DNA of 64,000 nucleotides from Peptostreptococcus russellii (GTDB lineage Bacteria; Bacillota; Clostridia; Peptostreptococcales; Peptostreptococcaceae): NCBI RefSeq assembly GCF_900110295.1, contig NZ_FODF01000003.1, positions 1 to 64,000 of the forward strand, read 5' to 3'. Shown piece by piece: positions 27,213 to 35,397 of this stretch (position 1 is its first letter; each line of letters starts with the position of its first letter). The notes under the pieces were generated by a model. It saw only the letters and a program-made list of their open reading frames with translations, ran no database searches and was not told where the DNA came from. The position numbers and the translations under genes were made by a program.

Positions 27213-30127
27213 GCCTCGATGAATATGAAAAGTTTATGAGCAGCGATGACACTAAGAAAAAAGAAAAGGCAAGGGAAGCTGGTGTAGCTGGAAGATATCA
27301 GGCAATTTATCAATCGAGAATTGATGCTGGTTTTTCTGATTTAAATCTTTATATAGCTGACTATACTAGAGAAAATTTAGGAAGATATGCATCAGTATGT
27401 TTTTCTTTTATTGATGATCACAACAAATCAAGAGAAAGAGCGATAATAATAGTAACAAACAATTATTCTAAGGAAATAAATAAGTTGAACAAAAAACTGG
27501 GCTTAGATGAAAGCTATGAAATGATTCCGGTTCCAGAAAAGGAAGATCCTGCTATATCCAAAGAATATATTATATCAGATGAAGATAGAAAAGCGGAAAT
27601 CGAGGATGTATCAATAGATGATAAAAACTTTCCTGATGCAAATTTTAGAAAGATTGTAAAGGAAGAATTCGACAATAATAAAAATGATGTACTCGACAAA
27701 GAAGAGATAATTAATGCTAGAAAGATTGATCTTATAGAGATTGATAATGGAGAAGAGGTAGAAAGTGTTGAAGGAATGGAAAAGCTTTCATTTTTAGAAG
27801 ATGCTAGCCTAGGGTATTCAAAAATTTCTGAAATAGATGTCTCTAAAAATACAAATTTAAGAAAGCTTTCTTTAGCAGGTACAAAAGTTTCTAATTTAGA
27901 TACATCAAATAACCAATTACTATGGTATCTTGACTTCACAGGAACAAATGTAAGCAGTATAGATTTAACTAAAAATCCAAAATTAGAACAGATTCATGGA
28001 TTTGATTCTAAAATAAAAGAAATAGATGTTAGCCAAAATCCAGAATTACTGAGATTAGATGTTTGTCGTACTGCTATTTCAAAAATAGATGTAAGTAATA
28101 ATCCTAAGTTATTTGCATTGAATTTTGAAGAAACAGGTGTAAGTGAAATAGATGTATCTAAAAATAAAGATTTATACGAGGTATATGCAAGTAATTCAAA
28201 GATTTCTGAGATAGATGTTTCAAATAATGAAAAGTTAGGGCATATAAGAGTAACAGGAACAAAAGTTAAAAATTTAGATTTATCTCACAATCCGAATCTA
28301 GTATTTGTTATGGCAGAAGAAACAGATATGAAAACTTTAGATCTTGGGCACAATCATGATATAATAGAAATTCTTGCAAATAATTCTAATCTTGAAAATA
28401 TTATATTCCCATATAAAACAGGTATAAAAACAATGGAATTGGGAGGTACAAAGCTAAAAAATTTAAGTATACAGGGAGATAAGTATATTGTAGGATTAGA
28501 TATTTCAAATACAGATATTTCTAATTTAGATGTATCCAAAGCCGAAGGTCTTTCTAGACTTGAAGTAGAAGGAACTCCAATAAAGAATTTAAATATTAAA
28601 AATAATAAAAGTTTACGTATTTTTAATATAAGCAATACAAATATTGAGGATATGAAAAATATTGATTTAAGCGAAAATGAGAAAGATCGTTTAGATACTT
28701 TATCAGCTGAAAATGCTGGAATAGAAAGTATAAAACTTCCAAAGGAGATGTCAGAAATTGCAACAATTAAATTAGCCAATAATAATTTAGCAATTGTTGA
28801 TTTAAGTAATGCATCAAATGCATGGCATGAAAAAAGTATATCACCACAAGAAATTGAAGTAGAAGGCTTAGTTCAAAATGGAAATATAAAGGTAAATATG
28901 GCAAGTTTAGTAGATGATTTATCAAAAATTAAAATAGACGATACAGATAGTTATAGCTATAAAGATGGAGTTGTTACTTTTAAAAATAAAAAAAGAATAA
29001 ATAAATTTAAGTATGAATATGAAACAGGTACAAATGATGAGATACTTAAAAATATGACTGTAAATGTAACTGTTAAATCTAAGTTTGTACCTTCTTCTAG
29101 TTCATCAAGATCTAGATCTAACAATCATTCTTCATCAGTATCTAATTTGGAAAACAATGAAGAGATAAATTTAAAAGATAATAGATCTGAAAAAAACGAT
29201 GTAGATAAAATAAAGAGTTTAATAAAGGCAAAGAATTCAAGAATAAGTGGAAGTAATAGATTCTCGACAGCTGTTGAAGTTAGCAAAATAAATTACAAAA
29301 AATCAGAAACAGTAATATTAGCTAATAGTGAAAAAGCAACAGATATTTTAACAACATCTCCTTTGGCTGAATCATTGGAATGTCCTGTTCTATACACTAA
29401 AGATAATGCTATTCCAGAAGAAACAATTAGTGAAATGGAAAGATTAGGTGTAAAGAGAGTTATAGTTATAGGTGGTAAGAAATCAGTATCTGATTCAGTT
29501 TTCAAAGAACTTTCATCAAAGTATGAACTTAATAGAGTTGCTGGTTCAGATAGATTTGATACAGCAAATAAAATAGCTAAAGAAGTTGTTAAAAGAAGTT
29601 CAGAAAAAAAGAAAGCAATAATGGTTTCTTCTGAATCATATGTTGATGCTTTGACAATAAGTTCTTTAGCTACAAAGGAGAATATTCCCATAGTTATAAC
29701 AAATAGCAAAAACCTTTCAGAAAAAACAGAAGAATTCTTAAAAAATAATGAAATAAAAGAGATTGTATATGTAGGTGGAAACAATTCAATTTCTAATGAA
29801 GTTCAAAAAGAAACTGAAAAGAAGGGAATAAAAACAGTTGCTAGATATGCAGGTAAGGATAGATATGAAACTGCAACAATAATATCGAATAATGTAAGAC
29901 CAGACTCTGATTTTTCAGTATATGTAAATGGTGAAAATTTATCAGATGCAATAACAGCAAATTCTTTATGTGCAAACCTAAAATCACCTATTCTTTTGGT
30001 AAAGAAGGACACTATTCCAGACTCTGTTAAGAAAACAATGAATGGAAAAGCGAGATTTAATAGAATAATAGTAGGTGGAGAGAATTCTGTTTCAAGAAAT
30101 GTGGAAAAAGAAATAAAAGAAAATTAA
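27203..30127 (+). CDS. LRR surface protein with three CWB2 cell-wall-binding repeats (main part)
   Basis: 974 residues if started at the ATG 27203 (GGAG eight bases upstream), but this lacks a signal peptide, so expression from the upstream frame is likelier. After a charged N-terminal region, residues 143-190 (FPDANFRKIVKEEFD) carry an EF-hand-like loop, D157 to E168. Residues 208-480 hold about thirteen 21-residue leucine-rich repeats (pattern ISEIDVSKNTNLRKLSLAGT). A Ser-rich linker (SSSSSRSRSNNHSSS) leads to three CWB2 repeats, residues about 680-974, each with a GSNRF/GSDRF/GKDRY-type start and an IGG/VGG motif. CWB2 repeats hold proteins non-covalently to a secondary wall polymer in Peptostreptococcaceae. 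LRRs suggest an adhesin. The gene is flanked by terminators. Confidence 0.88.
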   Translation: MGMSLDEYEKFMSSDDTKKKEKAREAGVAGRYQAIYQSRIDAGFSDLNLYIADYTRENLGRYASVCFSFIDDHNKSRERAIIIVTNNYSKEINKLNKKLGLDESYEMIPVPEKEDPAISKEYIISDEDRKAEIEDVSIDDKNFPDANFRKIVKEEFDNNKNDVLDKEEIINARKIDLIEIDNGEEVESVEGMEKLSFLEDASLGYSKISEIDVSKNTNLRKLSLAGTKVSNLDTSNNQLLWYLDFTGTNVSSIDLTKNPKLEQIHGFDSKIKEIDVSQNPELLRLDVCRTAISKIDVSNNPKLFALNFEETGVSEIDVSKNKDLYEVYASNSKISEIDVSNNEKLGHIRVTGTKVKNLDLSHNPNLVFVMAEETDMKTLDLGHNHDIIEILANNSNLENIIFPYKTGIKTMELGGTKLKNLSIQGDKYIVGLDISNTDISNLDVSKAEGLSRLEVEGTPIKNLNIKNNKSLRIFNISNTNIEDMKNIDLSENEKDRLDTLSAENAGIESIKLPKEMSEIATIKLANNNLAIVDLSNASNAWHEKSISPQEIEVEGLVQNGNIKVNMASLVDDLSKIKIDDTDSYSYKDGVVTFKNKKRINKFKYEYETGTNDEILKNMTVNVTVKSKFVPSSSSSRSRSNNHSSSVSNLENNEEINLKDNRSEKNDVDKIKSLIKAKNSRISGSNRFSTAVEVSKINYKKSETVILANSEKATDILTTSPLAESLECPVLYTKDNAIPEETISEMERLGVKRVIVIGGKKSVSDSVFKELSSKYELNRVAGSDRFDTANKIAKEVVKRSSEKKKAIMVSSESYVDALTISSLATKENIPIVITNSKNLSEKTEEFLKNNEIKEIVYVGGNNSISNEVQKETEKKGIKTVARYAGKDRYETATIISNNVRPDSDFSVYVNGENLSDAITANSLCANLKSPILLVKKDTIPDSVKKTMNGKARFNRIIVGGENSVSRNVEKEIKEN
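27824..28650 (+). repeat. Region coding thirteen 21-residue leucine-rich repeats
   Basis: The unit is I/V-x-x-I/L-D-V-S-x-N-x-x-L-x-x-L-x-x-x-x-T-x. Nine units keep D-V/L/T-S/T-x-N closely; those near the middle (FPYKTGIKTM, QGDKYIVGL) are degenerate. The 63-base period is kept without indels, but the DNA units have diverged, so recent expansion is unlikely. Confidence 0.75.
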
Positions 30128-30179
30128 TATTTCATATTGTTCTATAAAATAATAAAATATTTTAAGGTATATGTTATTA

Positions 30180-30211
30180 AAAGGTCTGTATAAAAAATAC
30201 AGACCTTTTTG
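30180..30211 (+). terminator. Terminator after the LRR-CWB2 gene
   Basis: AAAGGTCTGTAT, loop AAAAA, ATACAGACCTTTTT. Confidence 0.9.
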
Positions 30212-30248
30212 TTAAAAAGCTTTTATATAGAATATACTGAAAATTAAA

Positions 30249-30277
30249 TTGACAAAGAATAATAAAGGGGTTAAAAT
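30249..30277 (+). promoter_or_regulatory. Promoter of the tetR gene
   Basis: TTGACA (30249-30254), 17 bases, TAAAAT (30272-30277), 24 bases before the TetR start. Confidence 0.72.
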
Positions 30278-30300
30278 ATCATTATTTAGGAGGTGCAGAA

Positions 30301-30858
30301 ATGAATGTAGGAACTATCTCAAGAGAGAAAATAATCGAAAAAAGTCAAAAAATAATTATAGAAAATGGAGTTAATGCAATAAGTATTAGAAAAGTAGCAG
30401 CCGAATGCAATGTGTCTATAGGTACTGTTTATAATTATTTTGATTCCAAGGATGAGCTTTTAATTGCTGTAATTGAAAGCACTTGGAAAAACATTTTTCA
30501 TATGCCTAATGGACCGATGAAGTTTGCTAGCTTTTCTGAATGTGTTGATTTTGTTTTTGCTAGACTGCAAAAAGGTGTTGTAGAATATGAGAATTTTTTT
30601 GATTTACATTCACTATCTGCTGCTATAGGTAAAAATGGCGAAGGAATAAAAGTAATAGAAAAATACTTTAAACATATGGAAGATAATATGCTGAAAGTTC
30701 TCGAGAATGATAGAAATATAAGAAGTGATGCATTTAATGAGAATTTTAAAATAGAAAAGTTTGTAGATATAGTATTTGGTATGCTTTTAAATTCTCTACT
30801 TCACAAAGTTGATAATAGATTAGAAGTAGTTGAAATTGTAAATAGATGTTTATACTAA
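30301..30858 (+). CDS. TetR/AcrR-family transcriptional repressor
   Basis: 185 residues. The N-terminal helix-turn-helix is typical (INAISIRKVAAECNVSIGTVYNYF-like: RKVAAECNVSIGTVYNYFDS at about 34-53), and the rest is an all-helical ligand domain without recognisable pocket residues. It starts at ATG 30301 after AGGAGG. Two small membrane proteins follow on the same strand, and a perfect ATGAAC-AAT-GTTCAT palindrome lies ahead of them at 31042, the form expected for a TetR operator. It therefore probably controls those genes, and the inducer is unknown. Confidence 0.92.
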   Translation: MNVGTISREKIIEKSQKIIIENGVNAISIRKVAAECNVSIGTVYNYFDSKDELLIAVIESTWKNIFHMPNGPMKFASFSECVDFVFARLQKGVVEYENFFDLHSLSAAIGKNGEGIKVIEKYFKHMEDNMLKVLENDRNIRSDAFNENFKIEKFVDIVFGMLLNSLLHKVDNRLEVVEIVNRCLY

Positions 30859-30974
30859 TAAGTGTAAAATTTTGAGTCTAATCGATATAAAGAAGATCAA
30901 AATAAAAGAATATTTTTAGTATAAAAATAAAAATTACTTGAAATATATTTTAAAATCACAGTGTAAAAAAGAAA

Positions 30975-31028
30975 AAATACCCGAAAAAATATACTAGAGT
31001 GTTTTATAAGTAGAAATTTCGGGTATTT
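30975..31028. other. 12-base inverted repeat with 30-base loop
   Basis: AAATACCCGAAA and TTTCGGGTATTT are exact complements. On the plus strand the right arm is followed by AAAAAA, so it is not a normal plus-strand terminator; on the minus strand it would be followed by T6, but no minus-strand gene lies upstream. It sits between tetR and the downstream membrane proteins and may be regulatory or an mRNA hairpin. Confidence 0.5.
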
Positions 31029-31041
31029 AAAAAATATCAAA

Positions 31042-31056
31042 ATGAACAATGTTCAT
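31042..31056. promoter_or_regulatory. Candidate TetR operator
   Basis: ATGAAC-AAT-GTTCAT is a perfect 15-base palindrome 51 bases before the membrane-protein start at 31107 and downstream of a TetR gene. Its length and symmetry fit TetR-family operators. No second copy is seen near the tetR promoter. Confidence 0.55.
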
Positions 31057-31106
31057 CAATAAAATTTGAAGTTGAAATAGTTAGAGATACTAAAGAGGTG
31101 ATATAG

Positions 31107-31532
31107 ATGAAAGTAAAGAAGATAAATTTATTGGCTATAGCAGCATTAGTCTGGATGATAGCAGGTTTTAATATATTGAAGATAGGTATAGTTTCCTATA
31201 AAAACAATGTTACATTACTAGGAGTAGGAGTATCCATACTTGTTTTCTTTATATTTTGGTCTAAGGTATTTAGCAAGTTAGTGAAGAAACATACTATAAG
31301 AATAGTAAATTTTAAAGAAGAAAGACAGTTGTTTTTCAAGTTTTTTGATAAGAAGTCATTTTTAATTATGGCATTTATGATGACTTTTGGAATAGCTTTA
31401 AGAGCAAGTAATATACTTGATCCCAAATATATTGCAGAGTTTTATACAGGATTAGGAACAGCTCTTACACTAGCAGGTGTATTTTTTGGAGTTAATTTTT
31501 TAAAGAATAGTAAATGTCCTATAGTTAGCTAG
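31107..31532 (+). CDS. Small membrane protein of unknown function
   Basis: 141 residues with four hydrophobic segments: about 7-27, 34-55, 87-103 and 116-131. It has Lys-rich loops and no catalytic motif I recognise. The start at 31107 follows AGAGGTG. Placed between a TetR repressor with a candidate operator and a DUF2871-like membrane protein, it is probably part of a small regulated membrane unit. Whether it transports, senses or detoxifies anything cannot be said. Confidence 0.75.
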   Translation: MKVKKINLLAIAALVWMIAGFNILKIGIVSYKNNVTLLGVGVSILVFFIFWSKVFSKLVKKHTIRIVNFKEERQLFFKFFDKKSFLIMAFMMTFGIALRASNILDPKYIAEFYTGLGTALTLAGVFFGVNFLKNSKCPIVS

Positions 31533-31557
31533 ATAGGGTAGAACTTTTAGAATTATA

Positions 31558-31585
31558 ACTAATTTAATTTTTAAATTAGTATAAT
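31558..31585 (+). promoter_or_regulatory. Inverted repeat abutting a -10 before the DUF2871-like gene
   Basis: ACTAATTTAA and TTAAATTAGT form a 10-base inverted repeat with a three-base loop, and TATAAT starts on its last base (31580-31585). There is no clear -35. It may be an operator overlapping a promoter, or a weak terminator of the preceding gene. Confidence 0.4.
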
Positions 31586-31608
31586 ATATATTAATATAAG
31601 GAGGTAGT

Positions 31609-32031
31609 ATGAGAAAATATATAAATGTTTCATTTTTCTATTTTATACTTGCAATGATAGCGGGGGTATTTTATAGAGAGTTTACTAAAATCAATGCTTT
31701 TAGCGGAAGAACTGTACTAGGATTTACTCATGGTCATCTTTTAGCATTGGGTACACTTGTTTTTTTAATAGTAGCTTTATTTTACGATAAGTTTAATTTG
31801 GCAAATAATAAAAAATTCAAGATGTTTTTTAAGTTATATAACTCAGGCTTAATTCTTACAGTGATAATGATGCTAGTAAGAGGCGTAATTCAGGTTAAAG
31901 AAGTTGCCTTGACTGCATCTAAAAGTGCTATGATTTCTGGGATAGCTGGTTTAGGGCATATAATTTTATTTGTAGGATTACTGCTATTTTTTATGGCACT
32001 TAGAGAAGAGTCTGCAAAAGAAATTCAATAA
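31609..32031 (+). CDS. DUF2871-like four-helix membrane protein
   Basis: 140 residues with four membrane segments. GFTHGHLLALGTLVF has the His-rich THGH typical of DUF2871 proteins, and a second membrane His is in GLGHIILFVG. Histidines placed inside helices would suit metal or heme binding, but no activity is established for the family. The start follows AAGGAGGTAGT. It lies downstream of the TetR operator and ends at a terminator. Confidence 0.75.
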   Translation: MRKYINVSFFYFILAMIAGVFYREFTKINAFSGRTVLGFTHGHLLALGTLVFLIVALFYDKFNLANNKKFKMFFKLYNSGLILTVIMMLVRGVIQVKEVALTASKSAMISGIAGLGHIILFVGLLLFFMALREESAKEIQ

Positions 32032-32059
32032 ACATTCGAAAGAGATAAGATAAATTTAT

Positions 32060-32093
32060 AAAAGACCCTTGATAATATTATCAGGGGTCTTTT
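32060..32093. terminator. Bidirectional terminator between convergent genes
   Basis: AAAAGACCCTTGATAA and TTATCAGGGGTCTTTT flank a short TA loop, with A and T runs on both sides. It serves the DUF2871-like gene and the minus-strand nitroreductase gene. Confidence 0.9.
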
Positions 32094-32153
32094 ATTATAA
32101 TGAATATATTTGTAAGTATATAGGAAATAATTTTCTACCTTTAAAATAAAAAA

Positions 32154-32666
32154 TTAAAGTCTTTCAACAAGTTCTTCCTTTGATTTTCTTTGGAAATGTC
32201 TATCTGAAGGCTTTGCATCGTCTTTTGGATAAGAAACTGGAAAAATAGCTATAAGCTCGTAGTCTCTCATTTCAGGGTAAAGTTCTTTAAGCTTAGGCGC
32301 ATCGAAATGACCAACCCATGTAGTTCCAAGTCCCAAATCTTCAATTTGTAACATTATATGAGTAGCTACAATTGATGCATCTATTTCCGCAAAATTGTGA
32401 TTATCATATTTTCTAGTCCATGCGTCTTCTTCTTTATAGGCAACAAGTAAAAATGTTTCAGCACCAAAAGTCCATTTAGTAACTTCTTTAATATTTTTCT
32501 TTGCCTGCTCGGAATCGAGAATAAAAATTTTAAATGCCTGTCTATTAACAGCAGTAGGTGCTGCAATGGCAGTTTCTATGATTGTATTAATTATGTCTTG
32601 ATCGATTTTTTCTGATTTTAAATCCCTACAAGAATATCTTTTTTTAGCTAGTTTTTTAAATTCCAT
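32154..32666 (-). CDS. Nitroreductase-family FMN oxidoreductase
   Basis: 170 residues from the ATG at 32666, which has TTGGAGGTC upstream; the open frame extends further but has no ribosome site there. KKRYSCRDLKSEKID at the N-terminus is the FMN-phosphate region, and LGLGTTWVGHFDAPKL and VSYPKDDAKPSDR are typical of small nitroreductases. It probably reduces nitro compounds, quinones or flavins with NAD(P)H. Monocistronic by its terminator; the physiological substrate is unknown. Confidence 0.9.
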   Translation of the reverse strand: MEFKKLAKKRYSCRDLKSEKIDQDIINTIIETAIAAPTAVNRQAFKIFILDSEQAKKNIKEVTKWTFGAETFLLVAYKEEDAWTRKYDNHNFAEIDASIVATHIMLQIEDLGLGTTWVGHFDAPKLKELYPEMRDYELIAIFPVSYPKDDAKPSDRHFQRKSKEELVERL

Positions 32667-32870
32667 ATTGTGACCTCCAAATAATAGTTTTAAATAAGTT
32701 ATACTATCATAATAAATATTGTTTATATATAATAGCAATTATATCTTATTATATAACAAATAATAATCTTATTAAATATCAAAGATTTTATAAAAAGATT
32801 AAAAGGATATTAATTTTGATAGATATTCAAAAATATAGCTATAAAAATTAATCTCACCTAATACATAAAA

Positions 32871-33587
32871 TTATAAAAATACATTGAGATCTATTATTTC
32901 GATAGCTTTGGAAAGCACAACTGTATCGGGAGCGACCTTGCATGAAAAAGCATGTATATTTACACCTTCTTTTTGGCATTTTGCCAGTGTTTTTGCAAAT
33001 TCAGGATGCATTTCATAGTTAGGTGCAAACTTGTCGACATTATCCATTTGAATTAGAAAAATAATATTCGTTTCATATCCTTCCTCATGAGCTTTTACAA
33101 GTTCTAAAATATGTTTAAGTCCTCTTTCAGTGGGTGCATCAGGAAATAAACAAAGATTATTTAATTCAAGGGTTACACCTTTAACCTCTATAAATCCCTT
33201 TATAGTTTTTTCTCCATCTTCACGTTCATAATATATATCAAGTCTGCTATTTCCATATTTTTGTTCACGTTTTATTCTTGTGAAATTATAATCTCTAAAA
33301 ATAGTTCTATTTTTTAGAGCTTCTTCAACAATTGAGTTAGGACTTTGAGAGTCAATATTTATCAATCGATTTCCTTTATAAACAGAGATTAGGCTATATT
33401 TTGTTTTTCTTTTGCTAGTCTCATCAGCTTTTGAAAGTATTACCTTTGCACCTTCAACAAGCAGTTCTTTGCATCTGCCAGTATTTGGCACATGAACTTT
33501 TTCTTCTACACCATTTATATTACAATAAGAGACAAATCTATTAGGTCTTCTAATAAATTCAGCTTCTATAACTTGATTGTATTTCAT
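32871..33587 (-). CDS. sfsA: SfsA family protein
   Basis: 238 residues from the ATG at 33587, which follows GGATGGTGA. It carries SfsA blocks: RFVSYCNI, HVPNTGRCKELL, SLISVYKGNRLINIDSQSPN, RLDIYYE and GFIEVKGVTLE (a PD-(D/E)xK-like nuclease core with D and ExK), then FPDAPTERGLKHILEL. SfsA was named for sugar fermentation stimulation in E. coli; the fold suggests a nuclease, so its true role is open. The roughly 310-base gap to 33900 holds no further feature I can support. Confidence 0.93.
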   Translation of the reverse strand: MKYNQVIEAEFIRRPNRFVSYCNINGVEEKVHVPNTGRCKELLVEGAKVILSKADETSKRKTKYSLISVYKGNRLINIDSQSPNSIVEEALKNRTIFRDYNFTRIKREQKYGNSRLDIYYEREDGEKTIKGFIEVKGVTLELNNLCLFPDAPTERGLKHILELVKAHEEGYETNIIFLIQMDNVDKFAPNYEMHPEFAKTLAKCQKEGVNIHAFSCKVAPDTVVLSKAIEIIDLNVFL

Positions 33588-33900
33588 AGAATTCACCATC
33601 CTTATAGATTTTTACAGTAAACTACGCTTTTTATTTTAAATAAAATATATAAAATATAGATTACTCTATAGCCTTATTATTACCTAAAAAAGCAATATAC
33701 TAAACATTAGAAAAAAATAGCCTATGTAATATAGTAAGTATAATATTAAAAAAAGATTAAAGTAAAAGAAAAGTGATTGAGAATAGTTATCTTTAGGGTA
33801 TATAGAGATATGTAAGGCTAAAAAAATAGAGTAGCTAGATTAGTTGCTTTTGTAGGTAGATACAGAAGTCTTTTATAAAATAAAAATTGGAGATGATATT

Positions 33901-34689
33901 ATGAAATATAATTTAGATGTAGAGTTAATTGAAAGAGAAGATGAGGGAGATAATAGAATAACACTTTATTTTAGTGTTCCTGAAGGGTTTCAATGGGAGC
34001 CAAGTGCCCATATTTCCCTTGCTTTAGAGGGTTATAATAGAAATGAAATCATAGATAAAGAATATGTAAGAAAGTTTTCAATAAACACCTTGCCTGAAGA
34101 TAATAAGATAGGTGTTACGACTAGAACTGATAGTTCAGATTCTTTATATAAGAAGAAAATATCCGAGCTTAAAGTTGGAGATGTATGTACTATTATAGAT
34201 TCTGAGTGTAGACTTCCAATAAGAAGGGAAAATAAGGGAATAGTATTTATAAGTATGGGAGTAGGTATGTCAACAGCTAGACCACTTATAAATGCAATAA
34301 TAAAAAATCCTGAAGGGATAAATTCTTTGACAAGTATATGTGTAAATAAAACGGAAAACTATTTGTTTAAAGAGGAATTAGAAGCTGCAGATCATGTTTT
34401 ATGTGACAGTAAGTGTTGTCACAATAGAAGTGATTTAAGAAATACAATTAATCACCTAAATAATATAGAAGATAATATATTTTATATTATTGGAAGTAGA
34501 GAGTTTGTTCAGAATATAGTAACTATATTAAAAGAAAATGGAGTTGCCAAAGAAAATATTATGATAGATAAAAAAGAAGGTATACTTGATGGTCTATATG
34601 ACGGAATGTCTTATGATGAAATAAAGCAAAAGGTTAGAGATAGTTATAGGGATAAACTTTCAAAAAAGGCAGTTTTAATAAATATATAA
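33901..34689 (+). CDS. Ferredoxin-NADP reductase-like flavoprotein
   Basis: 262 residues. The first 110 look like an FAD-binding beta barrel with RKFSINTLP as the RxxS flavin motif. The second half has a nucleotide-binding start FISMGVGMSTARPLINAI and ends near YIIGSREFVQNIVTIL. There is no 2Fe-2S ferredoxin domain, but a CDSKCCHN Cys cluster around residues 164-171 is unusual for this family. It probably moves electrons between NAD(P)H and an unknown acceptor. It is isolated between two long gaps and ends in a terminator. Confidence 0.78.
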   Translation: MKYNLDVELIEREDEGDNRITLYFSVPEGFQWEPSAHISLALEGYNRNEIIDKEYVRKFSINTLPEDNKIGVTTRTDSSDSLYKKKISELKVGDVCTIIDSECRLPIRRENKGIVFISMGVGMSTARPLINAIIKNPEGINSLTSICVNKTENYLFKEELEAADHVLCDSKCCHNRSDLRNTINHLNNIEDNIFYIIGSREFVQNIVTILKENGVAKENIMIDKKEGILDGLYDGMSYDEIKQKVRDSYRDKLSKKAVLINI

Positions 34690-34820
34690 TAAAAAATTAT
34701 AAAAATATTGCTAGTTATGAATGAAAATATTTATACTTGGGCAAAATTTTGATATAGATTGGTGCGGATTGATTCTTATCTGCATATCTATTATAAATTA
34801 ATAGTTTTGTACGCTTTAAC

Positions 34821-34850
34821 AAATACAGAGTCTTTTGGCTCTGTATTTTT
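34821..34850 (+). terminator. Terminator after the FNR-like gene
   Basis: AAATACAGAG, loop TCTTTTGG, CTCTGTATTTTT. The following 34851-35397 is AT-rich; it holds only a 13-codon frame at 35144-35185 (MKKFNKLFATLIY) that resembles a cut-off signal peptide, and two direct copies of TAACTTAATAT just before the next gene. Confidence 0.88.
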
Positions 34851-35397
34851 CTATTGAGTTAATATAAAAATGAGATTTTTAAAAAAATATATGATAAAAA
34901 AATAATATAACATAATAGAATTTTCTGTTAAAAAGGCTGATAATTAATATATTGTTTTAAGAAATAGATTAATAAAAATTTATCAGTTTTTAAAAAGTAT
35001 TTGTATTAAAAGTAAAATACTAAGAAAAACAATAAAAGAAAAAGAACAAAAAAATTAAAAATAAATTGTTTGAAAATCAAATATATACTTATTGATATAG
35101 TTAGACATTGCAGATTATATTATTTAGTTAAGAAGGGCTGTTAATGAAAAAATTCAATAAATTGTTTGCAACATTAATATATTAAAATATATAAAAGTTT
35201 AATTTAAAAATAAATATCGATTTTTTCAATAAACAAATAATGGGATATTGCAATTTTGAATACAGTTCAAAAAAGATTGTTAAACTTAATTTTTAATGGT
35301 ATTATTAGTTAGGAATTATTATGTATATATTAAAATACATATATTTTTTAACTATTAACTTAATATCTAACTTAATATTTTTGAAGGGAGGTGCGGA

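Noticed and set aside
29293-29784. Minus-strand frame of 163 codons inside the LRR-CWB2 gene
   Set aside because: It is an antisense shadow of the CWB2 coding region with no ribosome site or recognisable product.
27203-30127. Independent cytoplasmic protein starting at ATG 27203
   Set aside because: It has a usable ribosome site, but CWB2 and LRR-EF-hand architecture needs export, and the upstream overlapping frame supplies a perfect signal peptide. A split single protein explains both.
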